Assembly (NCBI GenBank): GCA_947495165.1
Contig: CANLXM010000003.1
Span: 710,085-774,084 of the forward strand
Reading direction: 5' to 3'
Source: an uncultured Cellulomonadaceae bacterium
Lineage (GTDB): Bacteria > Actinomycetota > Actinomycetes > Actinomycetales > Cellulomonadaceae
Length of the DNA stretch: 64,000 nt
Positions 28,388 through 37,842 of the stretch are shown here, piece after piece. The notes under the pieces are model-generated. The model was not told the origin of the DNA, made no database searches, and was given only the letters and a program-made list of their open reading frames with translations. The position numbers were made by a program, and so were the translations under genes. Within the stretch, counting starts at the first letter, position 1; each line of letters starts with the position of its first letter.

Positions 28388-28996
28388 ATGGCAACTGGAC
28401 GCCAAACCAGCACCCGCCACGCTAGGCCCATACCGACGCGAGAGGACACGACGATCGAAGTCGTTCTAGGCATCCTAGGTCTCGCTCTGGCGCTCTATCA
28501 GGTCCGGAAAGCCGAGAAGGCAGCGCTCGCGGCCAAACGCGCCGTCGAGAGCCGCGTCGCGCAATCGAACATATACTCACTCCTATTGTTGATCCCCGAA
28601 GTTGCCATGGTAGAGCGCGAACTGTCACGCGCGGCGAGGGCCGACGAGGTGAATGAGACTCAGCGCCTGATACGAGACTGGCTCGCTCGGGCCAGCGAGC
28701 TCAACGGTCTGCTCAAGGAGCACGATTCCGGAACGAGCGAACTGATGACGAAAGTGCAAGAGTCAATCGCGCTGGGCACCAGTTCACAAAACACACTGAA
28801 CAAGGCATCCGCCAAGCCTTCCTCATCGACGCGAATCCTGCGTGAGCGGGCGAGCGAGGTCGTGGGGCTGGCCAGGACAGAAGGCGCACGCCTTCGAGCG
28901 CACTCCCCCAGCATTGTCACGATCCCAACCCTCGCCGACGACCTTAGGAGTTTCGGCAACTACGCGTCCCGCCCCTTCCGAAAGAGGTCAAAATGA
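28388..28996 (+). CDS. Unknown single-helix membrane protein with coiled coil, first gene of a lower-GC pair
   Basis: 202 residues. An N-terminal helix (IEVVLGILGLALALYQV) is followed by charged heptad-like helices (RKAEKAALAAKRAVESRVAQ; RELSRAARADEVNETQRLI). A looser tail contains LGTSSQNTLNKASAKPSSS. The DNA is clearly poorer in GC than all neighbours and uses codons rare here (ata, cta, ttg, aat). No Shine-Dalgarno is visible before the ATG, and an unrecognised start further in is possible. The stop overlaps the next ATG. Similar membrane-anchored coiled-coil proteins occur in actinobacterial accessory regions, but I cannot name a function. Confidence 0.65.
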   Translation: MATGRQTSTRHARPIPTREDTTIEVVLGILGLALALYQVRKAEKAALAAKRAVESRVAQSNIYSLLLLIPEVAMVERELSRAARADEVNETQRLIRDWLARASELNGLLKEHDSGTSELMTKVQESIALGTSSQNTLNKASAKPSSSTRILRERASEVVGLARTEGARLRAHSPSIVTIPTLADDLRSFGNYASRPFRKRSK

Positions 28997-29355
28997 CTCA
29001 GGATTCACAACCGAATCGTCTCGAAATCTTGGCTCACCGACTAGTGCAGTTGACCAAATCGAAGAGCATCTCCTGGTCTGAGACTGATACAGAACACTCA
29101 TTCATGTTCTCCACTCCGTCATCCTCGGTCACCATCCGGAACCGCGATGGCGATGATCGCCACCCGTACATCTTCAGCATTCACGACGAAAACGGGCAGG
29201 TCGTAGACACCGTTACAACCAGATGGAGTCCGAACGCGAATCAGATTCCGCCATTTGACGCGACTCTCGAAGAGATGTATCGAATCGCTCGGGGATCGGC
29301 AAGTCGAGTCGACACGGTCCTTGATGCCCTTTTTGACGAGCTGCCGCCCGTCTGA
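28993..29355 (+). CDS. Unknown soluble protein, second gene of a lower-GC pair
   Basis: 120 residues, coupled to the gene before it by an ATGA overlap. It reads like a compact alpha/beta domain: RLEILAHRLVQLTKSKSISW, ENYLF-poor strands such as SFMFSTPSSSVTIRNRDGDD, HPYIFSIHDENGQVVDT and a C-terminal helix ATLEEMYRIARGSASRVDTVLDALFDELPP. GC is low for the region. No homologous family is recognised. The tight coupling suggests the two proteins act together, perhaps with this one bound to the membrane protein. Acquired by transfer is likely; defence or toxin role is only a guess. Confidence 0.7.
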   Translation: MTQDSQPNRLEILAHRLVQLTKSKSISWSETDTEHSFMFSTPSSSVTIRNRDGDDRHPYIFSIHDENGQVVDTVTTRWSPNANQIPPFDATLEEMYRIARGSASRVDTVLDALFDELPPV

Positions 29356-29376
29356 CGCGGAACTGCCAGATTTTGA

Positions 29377-29413
29377 CTATCGGAGTGAGGCTCAGGAATA
29401 TCGCTTCCGATAG
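29377..29413 (+). terminator. Possible hairpin after the lower-GC pair
   Basis: CTATCGGA (29377-29384) pairs with TCCGATAG (29406-29413) across 21 bases, 21 bp past the stop of the second unknown gene. An inner alternative pairing (TATCG/CGATA) exists. There is no U-run, so termination is uncertain. Confidence 0.4.
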
Positions 29414-29589
29414 CGAATGACCTCAGGACGGCGTCCGAAGAGTCTGCGCCGCGCCCACACCTCGCCCATGACCACGCGGCACCGCTGTACCCTCGCCAGC
29501 CTGAGAACTACATACCGAACCCGAACAATGTGCGAGCTGACTATGTGAGAGTGGTGAACGGTGCGACGACCGCCAAGATGAATGACTGA
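29389..29589 (+). other. Startless open stretch, possible gene remnant in the 305-bp gap
   Basis: The gap 29356-29660 holds no complete gene. One frame is open for 66 codons before a stop at 29587-29589. It has no ATG, GTG or TTG near its beginning, but its end reads protein-like (YPRQPENYIPNPNNVRADY then VRVVNGATTAKMND). It may be the tail of a lost gene from the same lower-GC import. Otherwise I see nothing in this gap apart from the hairpin at 29377 and the GGAGG before the next gene. Confidence 0.3.
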
Positions 29590-29660
29590 CCGGTGGCTCG
29601 CCTTCCAGCGGACTTCCGGATGCGAACGGCCACTGCACTCGACTGACGGAGGATGGACCC

Positions 29661-31325
29661 ATGACCGCCACCCTCGTCGCTCGCGACCTTGCCGCCGCGC
29701 ACGCCGACCGCACCCTCTTCTCTGGCCTTGACCTCGTGGTGGCGCCGGGCGACGTCGTCGGGCTCGTCGGGGCGAACGGTGCCGGGAAGTCGACCCTCCT
29801 GACGCTGCTCGCGGGCGTCAACGCCCCCGAGGCTGGCAGCGTCTCGCTCTCCCCCGCCGACGCGCTCGTCGGCTGGCTCCCGCAGGAGGTCGAGCGGGTC
29901 CCCGGCGAGACGATCGCCGCCCACCTCGCCCGCCGTACCGGCGTCGCCGCCGCGCAGCTCGACTTCGACGAGACGGCCGCGGCCCTCGGCGAAGGACTGC
30001 CCGGGGCCGACGACGCCTACGCGGCCGCGTTCGACCGGTGGCTCGCCATCGGCGCCGCGGACCTCGGGGAGCGCACCGCCGCCGTCCTCGCCGACCTCGG
30101 ATTGGACCTCGAGCCCGACCACCGCATGACCGCACTCTCCGGTGGCCAGGCCGCGCGCGTCGGACTCGCCGCTCTGCTGCTCTCGCGCTTCGACGTCCTG
30201 CTGCTCGACGAGCCGACCAACGACCTCGACCTCGACGGGCTCGCCCGGCTCGAGGCTTTCGTGACCTCCCAGCGCACCGGTGTCGTCGTCGTGAGCCACG
30301 ACCGCGAGTTCCTCGCCCGGTGCGTCACGCGCGTCGTCGAGCTCGACCTCGCCCAGCAGCAGGTCGCCGTCTACTCGGGTGGCTACGAGGCCTACCTCGA
30401 GGAGCGCGCGACCGCGCGACGTCACGCCCGGGAGAACTACGAGGAGTACGCCGACAAGAAGGCTGGCCTCGAGGGCCGCGCGAACATGCAGCGCAACTGG
30501 ATGGCGAAGGGCGCCCGCAACGCGGTGCGCAAGGGCGACCCCGACAAGCACATCCGCGCCGCGCACCGCGAGGGATCGGAGAAGCAGGCCGCCAAGGCCC
30601 GCCAGACGCAGCGCATGATCGAGCGCCTCGACGAGGTCGTCGAGCCCCGCAAGGAGTGGGAGCTGCGCTACGAGATCGCGGCCGCGCCCCGCGGGTCCGC
30701 CGTCGTCGCGACGCTCCGCGAGGCCGTGGTCAGCCACGGCGAGGGGTCCGACGCGTTCACCCTCGGTCCGGTCACCCTCCAGGTCGACGCCTGCGACCGC
30801 ATCGCGATCACCGGAGCCAACGGAGCCGGGAAGACCACGCTGCTGCGCGCCCTGCTCGGGCGGGTCCCGCTCACGTCCGGCGCCGCATCGCTCGGCACGA
30901 GCGTCGCGATCGGCAAGGTCGACCAGGCCCGCAGCCAGCTCGGGGAGGGCGCCGACACCGACGCGCCAGCCCCGCTGTTCGACGCGTTCGCGCGCCTCGT
31001 GCCCGACTGGCCGGAGTCCGAGGTCCGCACCCTGCTCGCGAAGTTCGGACTCAAGGCCGCGCACGTCCTGCGCCCCGTGCGCTCCCTGTCGCCGGGCGAG
31101 CGCACGCGCGCCGGGCTGGCTCTCCTCCAGGCTCGCGGCGTGAACCTCCTGGTCCTCGACGAGCCGACCAACCACCTCGACCTGCCCGCGATCGAGCAGC
31201 TCGAGGAAGCCCTCGAGTCCTACTCGGGCACGCTGCTGCTCGTCACCCACGACCGCCGCATGCTCGACGCCGTGCAGGTCAACCGCCGCTGGACGGTCGC
31301 CGACGGGCGCGTCACGGAGGAGTAG
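29661..31325 (+). CDS. ABC-F family ATPase
   Basis: 554 residues, two ABC domains. Domain 1: Walker A GLVGANGAGKSTLLTLL near residue 36, signature LSGGQAARVGLAALLLSR, Walker B LLLDEPTNDLDLDG. Domain 2: AITGANGAGKTTLLRALLG, signature LSPGERTRAGLALLQ, LDEPTNHLDLPAIEQLEEAL. The linker is basic (KKAGLEGRANMQRNWMAKGARN). Second signature LSPGE instead of LSGGE is a family variant. GGAGG stands 9 bases before the ATG. Role on the ribosome is inferred from the family. Confidence 0.93.
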   Translation: MTATLVARDLAAAHADRTLFSGLDLVVAPGDVVGLVGANGAGKSTLLTLLAGVNAPEAGSVSLSPADALVGWLPQEVERVPGETIAAHLARRTGVAAAQLDFDETAAALGEGLPGADDAYAAAFDRWLAIGAADLGERTAAVLADLGLDLEPDHRMTALSGGQAARVGLAALLLSRFDVLLLDEPTNDLDLDGLARLEAFVTSQRTGVVVVSHDREFLARCVTRVVELDLAQQQVAVYSGGYEAYLEERATARRHARENYEEYADKKAGLEGRANMQRNWMAKGARNAVRKGDPDKHIRAAHREGSEKQAAKARQTQRMIERLDEVVEPRKEWELRYEIAAAPRGSAVVATLREAVVSHGEGSDAFTLGPVTLQVDACDRIAITGANGAGKTTLLRALLGRVPLTSGAASLGTSVAIGKVDQARSQLGEGADTDAPAPLFDAFARLVPDWPESEVRTLLAKFGLKAAHVLRPVRSLSPGERTRAGLALLQARGVNLLVLDEPTNHLDLPAIEQLEEALESYSGTLLLVTHDRRMLDAVQVNRRWTVADGRVTEE

Positions 31326-31330
31326 GACAC

Positions 31331-31750
31331 CTAGCTGAGCGGCTCAACCCCGGCGGCCCGCACCGAGAGCGTCGAATAGGCCGACAGGCCAGCGACGAGG
31401 AGCACCATCGCCGCGCCCACGGTGGGCCAGGGCGCCACCAGGGGGACCCGCGTGGCAAGCAGGAGGAACGTAGCGCCCGCACCGACTCCCACGCCCGCGG
31501 CTGCGCCGAGGACGCGAGATCGCGGGTCGGCGCTCCGCAGGAGACACATCGTGACGGCGCCGATCGCGGCCCCTCCGGCGCCGGAGGCCGCTCCGCCACA
31601 CGCGCCCAGGAGCATCATCCACGCGGCGAATGCGCCGCCGTCGAGCAATCCGATGACGAGGCCGGCCAGAGCGCCGAGAAGGGTCCCGGCCCACAGCATG
31701 CGCGCGATCGCCGGCGTCAGAGTGCGAGGCGTAGCGGCCACTCTAGCCAT
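31331..31750 (-). CDS. Small four-helix membrane protein of unknown function
   Basis: 139 residues from the ATG at 31750, preceded by CAGGGG. Helices: MLWAGTLLGALAGLVIGLLDGG, WMMLLGACGGAASGAGGAAIGAV, SRVLGAAAGVGVGAGATFLLLA and VGAAMVLLVAGLSAYSTLSV. It is very rich in Ala/Gly, and no family is recognised. Its end meets the ABC-F stop almost directly (convergent), and its start lies 18 bases downstream of the sixA-like stop, so it may be the last gene of the fabG-fabI-sixA string. Confidence 0.65.
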   Translation of the reverse strand: MARVAATPRTLTPAIARMLWAGTLLGALAGLVIGLLDGGAFAAWMMLLGACGGAASGAGGAAIGAVTMCLLRSADPRSRVLGAAAGVGVGAGATFLLLATRVPLVAPWPTVGAAMVLLVAGLSAYSTLSVRAAGVEPLS

Positions 31751-31767
31751 CCCCTGCTCGACGATCC

Positions 31768-32283
31768 TCAGACCTCGGGCCGATAGACCCCGTCGAGCAC
31801 CGCGCTGTCGCGGACCCACGTCGTCCACGGCTCGGCGCTGCGCAGCACCGAGTACGTCGCCGTCGGGACGCCGGCGCGGACCTGGGCGAGCGCCGCGCTG
31901 TCGGAGCCCTCCCCCGCGAGGTGAGCCGCGAGCGCGGACACCGACGGCTCGTGCCCGACGACGAGCACCACCGATGCCTTCGGGTCGACCTCGCGCACGG
32001 CGGCGAGCAGGTCGGTCGGCGACGCCGCGTACAGGTCGTCGCGCACCTGCACCACGGGGTCGGCGCCGAGGCCCGTGCGGGCGAGCTCCCACGTCTGGCG
32101 GGTGCGCAGCGCGGACGAGCACAGCACGACGTCGGGCCGCAGCCCGGCCTCGCTCAGGTGCGCGCCCAGGCGGCTGGCCTGCTTGCGCCCCTGCAGGGCG
32201 AGGGGACGCAGGTGGTCGTCCCCGCCGTCGGCGCGCTCCGCCTTGGCGTGGCGGAGCACGACGAGGGTGAAGGCGTCGGACAT
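31768..32283 (-). CDS. sixA: SixA-type histidine phosphatase
   Basis: 171-residue phosphoglycerate-mutase-like phosphatase. It has the RHG-variant LVVLRHAKAERADGGDDHLRPL (catalytic His near residue 11), LCSSALRTRQTWEL and VLVVGHEPSVSALAAHLAGE with the second His. E. coli SixA removes phosphate from histidine phosphotransfer proteins, but actinobacterial forms are untested, so the target is open. It starts 3 bases after the fabI stop and is probably co-transcribed with fabG and fabI. Confidence 0.9.
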   Translation of the reverse strand: MSDAFTLVVLRHAKAERADGGDDHLRPLALQGRKQASRLGAHLSEAGLRPDVVLCSSALRTRQTWELARTGLGADPVVQVRDDLYAASPTDLLAAVREVDPKASVVLVVGHEPSVSALAAHLAGEGSDSAALAQVRAGVPTATYSVLRSAEPWTTWVRDSAVLDGVYRPEV

Positions 32284-32286
32284 GCG

Positions 32287-33054
32287 TTACAGGCCCATGG
32301 CGTGCACGCCGCCGTCGACGTGCACGATCTCACCGGTGGTCGCCGGGAACCAGTCGGACAGCAGCGCGGCCACGGCACGCGCCGTCGGCTCCGGGTTGGT
32401 CTGGTCCCAGCCGAGGGGGGCGCGCTCGGGCCAGCCACCCTCCATCTTCTCGAAGCCGGGGATCGACTTGGCGGCCGTCGTCCGGATGGGGCCGGCCGAG
32501 ACGAGGTTCACGCGGATGCCGTCCGGGCCCAGGTCACGGGCCAGGTAGCGGGACGTGGACTCGAACGCGGCCTTGGCCACGCCCATCCAGTCGTACACCG
32601 GCCACGCGAAGCTCGCGTCGAACGTCAGGCCGACGATCGACCCGCCGCTCGTCATCAGCGGCTTGGCCGCGACGGCGAGCGACTTCAGGGAGAACGCGGA
32701 CACCTCGAGGGCAGTCGCGACGTCGGCCCACTGACCGGCCAGGAAGTTGCCGCCCATGACGGACTGCGGTGCGAAACCGATCGAGTGCACCACGCCGTCG
32801 AGGTGGTCGACGTGCTCGCGCACGCGGTCCGCGAGCGCCGCGAGATCCTCGTCGTTCGTGACGTCGAGCTCGATCACGGGCGCGGGCGCCGGGAGGCGCT
32901 TGGCGATCGCCTGCGTGAGGCGGAACTGCCGCCCGAACGAGGTCAGCACGACCTCCGCGCCTTCCTGCTGCGCGAGGCGCGCGACGTGGAACGCGATCGA
33001 GTGGTCGGTGAGCACCCCGGTGATCAGGAGCTTCTTGCCGTCGAGCAGGCCCAT
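32287..33054 (-). CDS. fabI: Enoyl-[acyl-carrier-protein] reductase (NADH), FabI/InhA type
   Basis: 255-residue short-chain dehydrogenase variant. The dinucleotide site is LLITGVLTDHSIAFHVARLAQQEGAEVVLT, with VVHSIGFAPQSVMGG and the Y-x6-K active site in YDWMGVAKAAFES, as in InhA. C-terminal EIVHVDGGVHAMGL. It reduces the enoyl-ACP in each cycle of fatty acid synthesis and is the isoniazid/triclosan target family. fabG lies just upstream, as in the mycobacterial mabA-inhA operon. Confidence 0.95.
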   Translation of the reverse strand: MGLLDGKKLLITGVLTDHSIAFHVARLAQQEGAEVVLTSFGRQFRLTQAIAKRLPAPAPVIELDVTNDEDLAALADRVREHVDHLDGVVHSIGFAPQSVMGGNFLAGQWADVATALEVSAFSLKSLAVAAKPLMTSGGSIVGLTFDASFAWPVYDWMGVAKAAFESTSRYLARDLGPDGIRVNLVSAGPIRTTAAKSIPGFEKMEGGWPERAPLGWDQTNPEPTARAVAALLSDWFPATTGEIVHVDGGVHAMGL

Positions 33055-33112
33055 CAGTGTCCTTCCTGTGCCGCTGCCGAGAGCGGCGGTCCTGGTGAGA
33101 GGGTAGCGAGTG

Positions 33113-33820
33113 TCAGTGGCCCATGCCGAGTCCGCCGTCCACCGGGACGACCGCCCCGTTGACGTAGGCGGCGCCGGGGGACGCGAGGAACTCCACGACC
33201 GCGGCGACCTCGTCGCTGCTGCCGAACCGTGCTGCGGGGATCGCCGCGCGGTAGGACGCCTGGCGCTCCTCCGGGAGCTCGGCGGTCATCGCGGTCTCGA
33301 TGAAGCCCGGAGCGACGACGTTCGCGGTGATGCCGCGCCCACCGAGCTCGCGCGTGATCGAGCGCGCCATGCCGACCAGACCGGCCTTGGACGCGGCGTA
33401 GTTGACCTGGCCCTGGCCGCCGTAGAGGCCCACGACCGACGAGATCAGCACGATGCGCCCGCGCCGCGCGCGGATCATGGACTTCGAGGCCCGGCGCACG
33501 CACCGGAAGGTCCCGGTGAGGTTGACGTCGATCACCTGGGAGAAGTCCTCGTCGGACATGCGCATGAGGAGCTGGTCGCGCGTGACGCCCGCGTTGGCGA
33601 CGAGCACCTCCACGGGGCCGAGCTGCGCCTCGATCTCGGCGAAGGCGGCGTCGACGGCCGCGGTGTCGGTGATGTCCCCCGTGACGCCCAGGACGCCGTC
33701 GGGCAGGTCTCCCCCACGGTAGATCGTGGCGACCCGGTCGCCCGCGGCGACGAACCGCTCGGCGATGGCCCGGCCGATGCCGCGAGCGGCTCCGGTGACG
33801 ACGACGGTGCGTGGCTCCAC
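33113..33820 (-). CDS. fabG: 3-oxoacyl-[acyl-carrier-protein] reductase FabG
   Basis: 235-residue SDR. Cofactor site VVVTGAARGIGRAIAERFVAAGD, NNAG-equivalent LVANAGVTRDQLLMRMSDEDF, catalytic Ser/Tyr/Lys in ISSVVGLYGGQGQVNYAASKAG, and IETAMT before the C-terminal VPVDGGLGMGH. It catalyses NADPH reduction of beta-ketoacyl-ACP. The fabG-fabI order and 58-base spacing resemble mabA-inhA. The upstream 176-base gap shared with the divergent DUF3099 gene should hold the promoter; I see no clear operator there. Confidence 0.95.
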   Translation of the reverse strand: MEPRTVVVTGAARGIGRAIAERFVAAGDRVATIYRGGDLPDGVLGVTGDITDTAAVDAAFAEIEAQLGPVEVLVANAGVTRDQLLMRMSDEDFSQVIDVNLTGTFRCVRRASKSMIRARRGRIVLISSVVGLYGGQGQVNYAASKAGLVGMARSITRELGGRGITANVVAPGFIETAMTAELPEERQASYRAAIPAARFGSSDEVAAVVEFLASPGAAYVNGAVVPVDGGLGMGH

Positions 33821-33996
33821 ATGTCCTCCTGAGGTACGCGGACGGCACGTCCTGCCGTCCCCCGTGACGCTACCCGCCCACGTCGCCGGTACCCGTGCCC
33901 GCCACGGGCACCGCTGGCGCCGGACGGTTGTGGGAACCCGACAAAGCCCCCGGCGACGCTCAGCCGACCTCCAGGTGCGACGCGTAGACTCGTGCG

Positions 33997-34302
33997 GTGA
34001 GAAAGCGCGAGCAGGACGCCGGGGTGCACCGCATCACGAGTGCGCCCGAGCCCCTCGCGGCCGACCAGGCGCGGCGCATGCGCAGCTACCTGCTGCAGAT
34101 GGGCATCCGCCTGGTCTGCATCTTCCTCGCGGTCCTGGTCCCGGGGCCTGCGCGCTGGTTCTTCGTCGCCGGCGCCGTCCTGCTGCCCTACACGGCGGTG
34201 CTGATGGCCAACGCGGGCCGCGACCGCCTGGAGACCGAACCCGTCATGATGGAGCACCGCGCGCTCCCCAGCGCCCCCAGCCACGTCCGGGAGGACCCGT
34301 GA
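33997..34302 (+). CDS. DUF3099 domain membrane protein
   Basis: 101 residues, GTG start. After a short soluble head (VHRITSAPEPLAADQARRMRSY) come two helices (LLQMGIRLVCIFLAVLVPG and ARWFFVAGAVLLPYTAVLMA). This is the actinobacteria-specific DUF3099 layout. The stop overlaps the GTG of the next gene, making a three-gene string with the zinc-ribbon-like protein and SURF1. The role is unknown; a link to respiratory membrane complexes is suggested only by SURF1 nearby. Confidence 0.88.
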   Translation: MRKREQDAGVHRITSAPEPLAADQARRMRSYLLQMGIRLVCIFLAVLVPGPARWFFVAGAVLLPYTAVLMANAGRDRLETEPVMMEHRALPSAPSHVREDP

Positions 34303-34550
34303 GCCTGACGACCGAGCCCACCGACGACCTCGACGAGACCCTGATGTGCTCGGGCAAGGGCTGCCGCGCCGAGGCGACGTGGGGCCTGCTGTGGAACAAC
34401 CCCAAGATCCACACCCCCGAGCGCCGCAAGGTGTGGCTCGCGTGCGACGACCACCGCGAGCACCTCGAGCTGTTCCTGACCTTGCGCGACTTCCTCAAGC
34501 AGACCGTCCCCGTCGCCGAGATCCCGCCGGACGCGGGCGCCCGTCCGTGA
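34299..34550 (+). CDS. Small Cys/His-rich protein of unknown function
   Basis: 83 residues. It has five possible metal ligands: Cys17 and Cys22 (MCSGKGC), then Cys49, His52 and His55 (ACDDHREH). This is a CX4C...CX2HX2H pattern consistent with a zinc site. Homologues in actinobacteria are often, and I think wrongly, labelled acetone carboxylase. GTG start and stop both overlap neighbours (GTGA at each end), so it is strictly coupled to DUF3099 and SURF1. Confidence 0.78.
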   Translation: MSLTTEPTDDLDETLMCSGKGCRAEATWGLLWNNPKIHTPERRKVWLACDDHREHLELFLTLRDFLKQTVPVAEIPPDAGARP

Positions 34551-35509
34551 CCGCGCCCGCCCCGGCCGACCCGGCGCCGGCCGTACGCCCCGTGCCCGAG
34601 GCCCACGCCCGGCGCCGCAGCCGCCGCGAGTGGGCCTGGCTGCTCGTCGGTGCGATCGCGGTCGCCGCGCTGTGCCTCGCGGCCGGATGGTGGCAGTGGA
34701 ACCGCTATCAGACGAAGGCCGCGGCGGTGGAGATCATCCAGGACAACTACTACGCGGACCCCGTGCCCGTCGAGGAGCTGTTGCCCGGCCCCGGCGCCGT
34801 GCTCGACCCCGCCGACGTGTGGCGCCCCGTCACCATGACCGGCACCTACCGCCCGCAGGACACCGCGCTGCTGCGCAACCGGCCCGTGAGCAGCACGGGC
34901 GGGTACCACGTGCTCGTGCCGTTCGAGATCGCGGACTCCGACGTCGTGATCGTCGTCAACCGCGGGTTCGTGCCGCTGGGCCAGGACGCGTCGGCGCCGT
35001 CGTCGGTCCCCGCCGCCCCCGAGGGCACCGTCGAGGTCGTCGCGCGCCTGCGGGCCGACGAGCCCGCCACCGACCGCGGCGCCCCCGCCGGCCAGGTCCA
35101 GATGATCAACACCGCCCAGGTGCTCGCCGCCACGGGCAGCGACGTCGACCCGGCGCGCACCGTCAGCGGCTACGCGGCCCTCGTCGTCGAGAACCCCGCC
35201 CCGGCCGAGGTCCCCGGGGCGCTGCCCCAGCCCGAGCTCGACCTCGGCTCGCACCTGTCCTACACGATGCAGTGGATCGTGTTCGCCGCCGGGGCGATCG
35301 GCGGCTACGTCGTGCTGCTGCGCCGCGAGCGCCGCGAGGTCGCCGAGCAGGACGGCACCGGCCAGCCGGTCGCCCTGCCCGCCGACGTGCCCGACGACGT
35401 CCGCGCCTGGGTCGAGGGCGGTCAGGTCACCGAGCGGTCCCGGCGCCGCAAGGGCCGCCCGACCGACGAGGAGCTCGAGGACGCCGAGATCGAGGCGTCC
35501 GCGCGCTGA
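34547..35509 (+). CDS. SURF1 family protein (cytochrome oxidase assembly)
   Basis: 320 residues. N-terminal helix EWAWLLVGAIAVAALCLAAGWWQWNRYQTKA carries the SURF1 GxWQ element. The periplasmic loop includes WRPVTMTGTYRP and LLRNRPVSSTGGYHVLVPFE, with VVIVVNRGFVPLGQD. The C-terminal helix is YTMQWIVFAAGAIGGYVVLLRRE, followed by an acidic/basic cytoplasmic tail. SURF1 helps insert heme a into subunit I of aa3 oxidase, fitting ctaA in the same window. GTG start overlaps the previous stop. Confidence 0.93.
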   Translation: MTAPAPADPAPAVRPVPEAHARRRSRREWAWLLVGAIAVAALCLAAGWWQWNRYQTKAAAVEIIQDNYYADPVPVEELLPGPGAVLDPADVWRPVTMTGTYRPQDTALLRNRPVSSTGGYHVLVPFEIADSDVVIVVNRGFVPLGQDASAPSSVPAAPEGTVEVVARLRADEPATDRGAPAGQVQMINTAQVLAATGSDVDPARTVSGYAALVVENPAPAEVPGALPQPELDLGSHLSYTMQWIVFAAGAIGGYVVLLRRERREVAEQDGTGQPVALPADVPDDVRAWVEGGQVTERSRRRKGRPTDEELEDAEIEASAR

Positions 35510-35545
35510 CGTCGCCCGCGGGCGCCGCGCGCTCGAGCGTCGCGC

Positions 35546-37144
<1,599 letters not shown>

Positions 37145-37152
37145 TGAGGTTT

Positions 37153-37157
37153 CCTCC
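37153..37157 (-). promoter_or_regulatory. Ribosome binding site that fixes the TTG start of the ABC-F gene
   Basis: On the minus strand GGAGG is followed by 8 bases and then TTG. No ATG or GTG in the frame has an equal signal, so this decides the start. Confidence 0.8.
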
Positions 37158-37257
37158 GAACGGACGACGCCAGCCTTGGCAGGTGGCACAAACGCCACCA
37201 ACTCTACCCGTGGCTACCGTGACGCAGAACGTCTTTTCCGACACACCGGAGGCCCCG

Positions 37258-37842
37258 ATGGACCGCACGAGCACGCCAGTCCCCGCCGCGACGACCCTCG
37301 CTCTGGTCGCGACGGGCGCCGCGCTCGTCGCGGTCTGCTCCCAGCTCGCCGTGCCTGTCGGGAGCGTCGGCGTCCCGGTGACGTTACAGACCTTCGCCGT
37401 GCTGCTCGTCGGGCTGGCGCTCGGCCCGGTGCGCGGCGCTGCGGCCCTCGGGCTGTACCTGCTGGTGGGGGCCGTGGGCTTCCCGGTCTTCGCGCTCGGC
37501 AGCGGCGGGCTCGGCGTGATCACCGGCCCCACAGCGGGGTACCTGCTCTCCTTCCCGCTCGCCGCGTTCGCCGCAGGTGCCGTGCGGCAGTCGCTCGCGC
37601 GGGTGCGCTGGTCCGCCGTCGGCACGGTGGCCGGTGCCCTCCTCGGGATCGCCCTCGTCTACGCGTTCGGCATCCCTGTCCTCGCGTGGCGCGCGGACCT
37701 CGCGCTCGGCACCGCGGCGGCGAGCAACGTCGTGTTCATCCTGCCCGAGCTCGCGAAGGTGATCCTCGCCGTCGCCGGGGCCTCTGCTGTGCAGCGCGCG
37801 TTCCCCGTGCTCGCGGCGCGCCGGAGGCACGCGACCTCGTGA
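37258..37842 (+). CDS. bioY: BioY, biotin-binding subunit of ECF transporter
   Basis: 194 residues from the ATG at 37258 with GGAGG before it. It has six helices and the BioY pattern: VPVGSVGVPVTLQTFAVLLVGLALGPVRGAAAL then LYLLVGAVGFPVFALGSGG and GPTAGYLLSFPLAAFAAG. It is the substrate-binding S component for biotin. The energising genes follow directly with GTGA and ATGA overlaps, so the transporter is complete: BioY, BioM, BioN. No BirA-type operator was recognised upstream. Confidence 0.95.
   Translation: MDRTSTPVPAATTLALVATGAALVAVCSQLAVPVGSVGVPVTLQTFAVLLVGLALGPVRGAAALGLYLLVGAVGFPVFALGSGGLGVITGPTAGYLLSFPLAAFAAGAVRQSLARVRWSAVGTVAGALLGIALVYAFGIPVLAWRADLALGTAAASNVVFILPELAKVILAVAGASAVQRAFPVLAARRRHATS

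Noticed and set aside
28388..29355. Naming the lower-GC pair a toxin-antitoxin system
   Set aside because: Neither protein resembles a known toxin or antitoxin family, and the first one is a membrane coiled-coil protein larger than usual antitoxins.
29389..29589. A possible complete small gene in the gap before the ABC-F gene
   Set aside because: No start codon near the beginning and no ribosome binding site, so it is listed only as a possible remnant.
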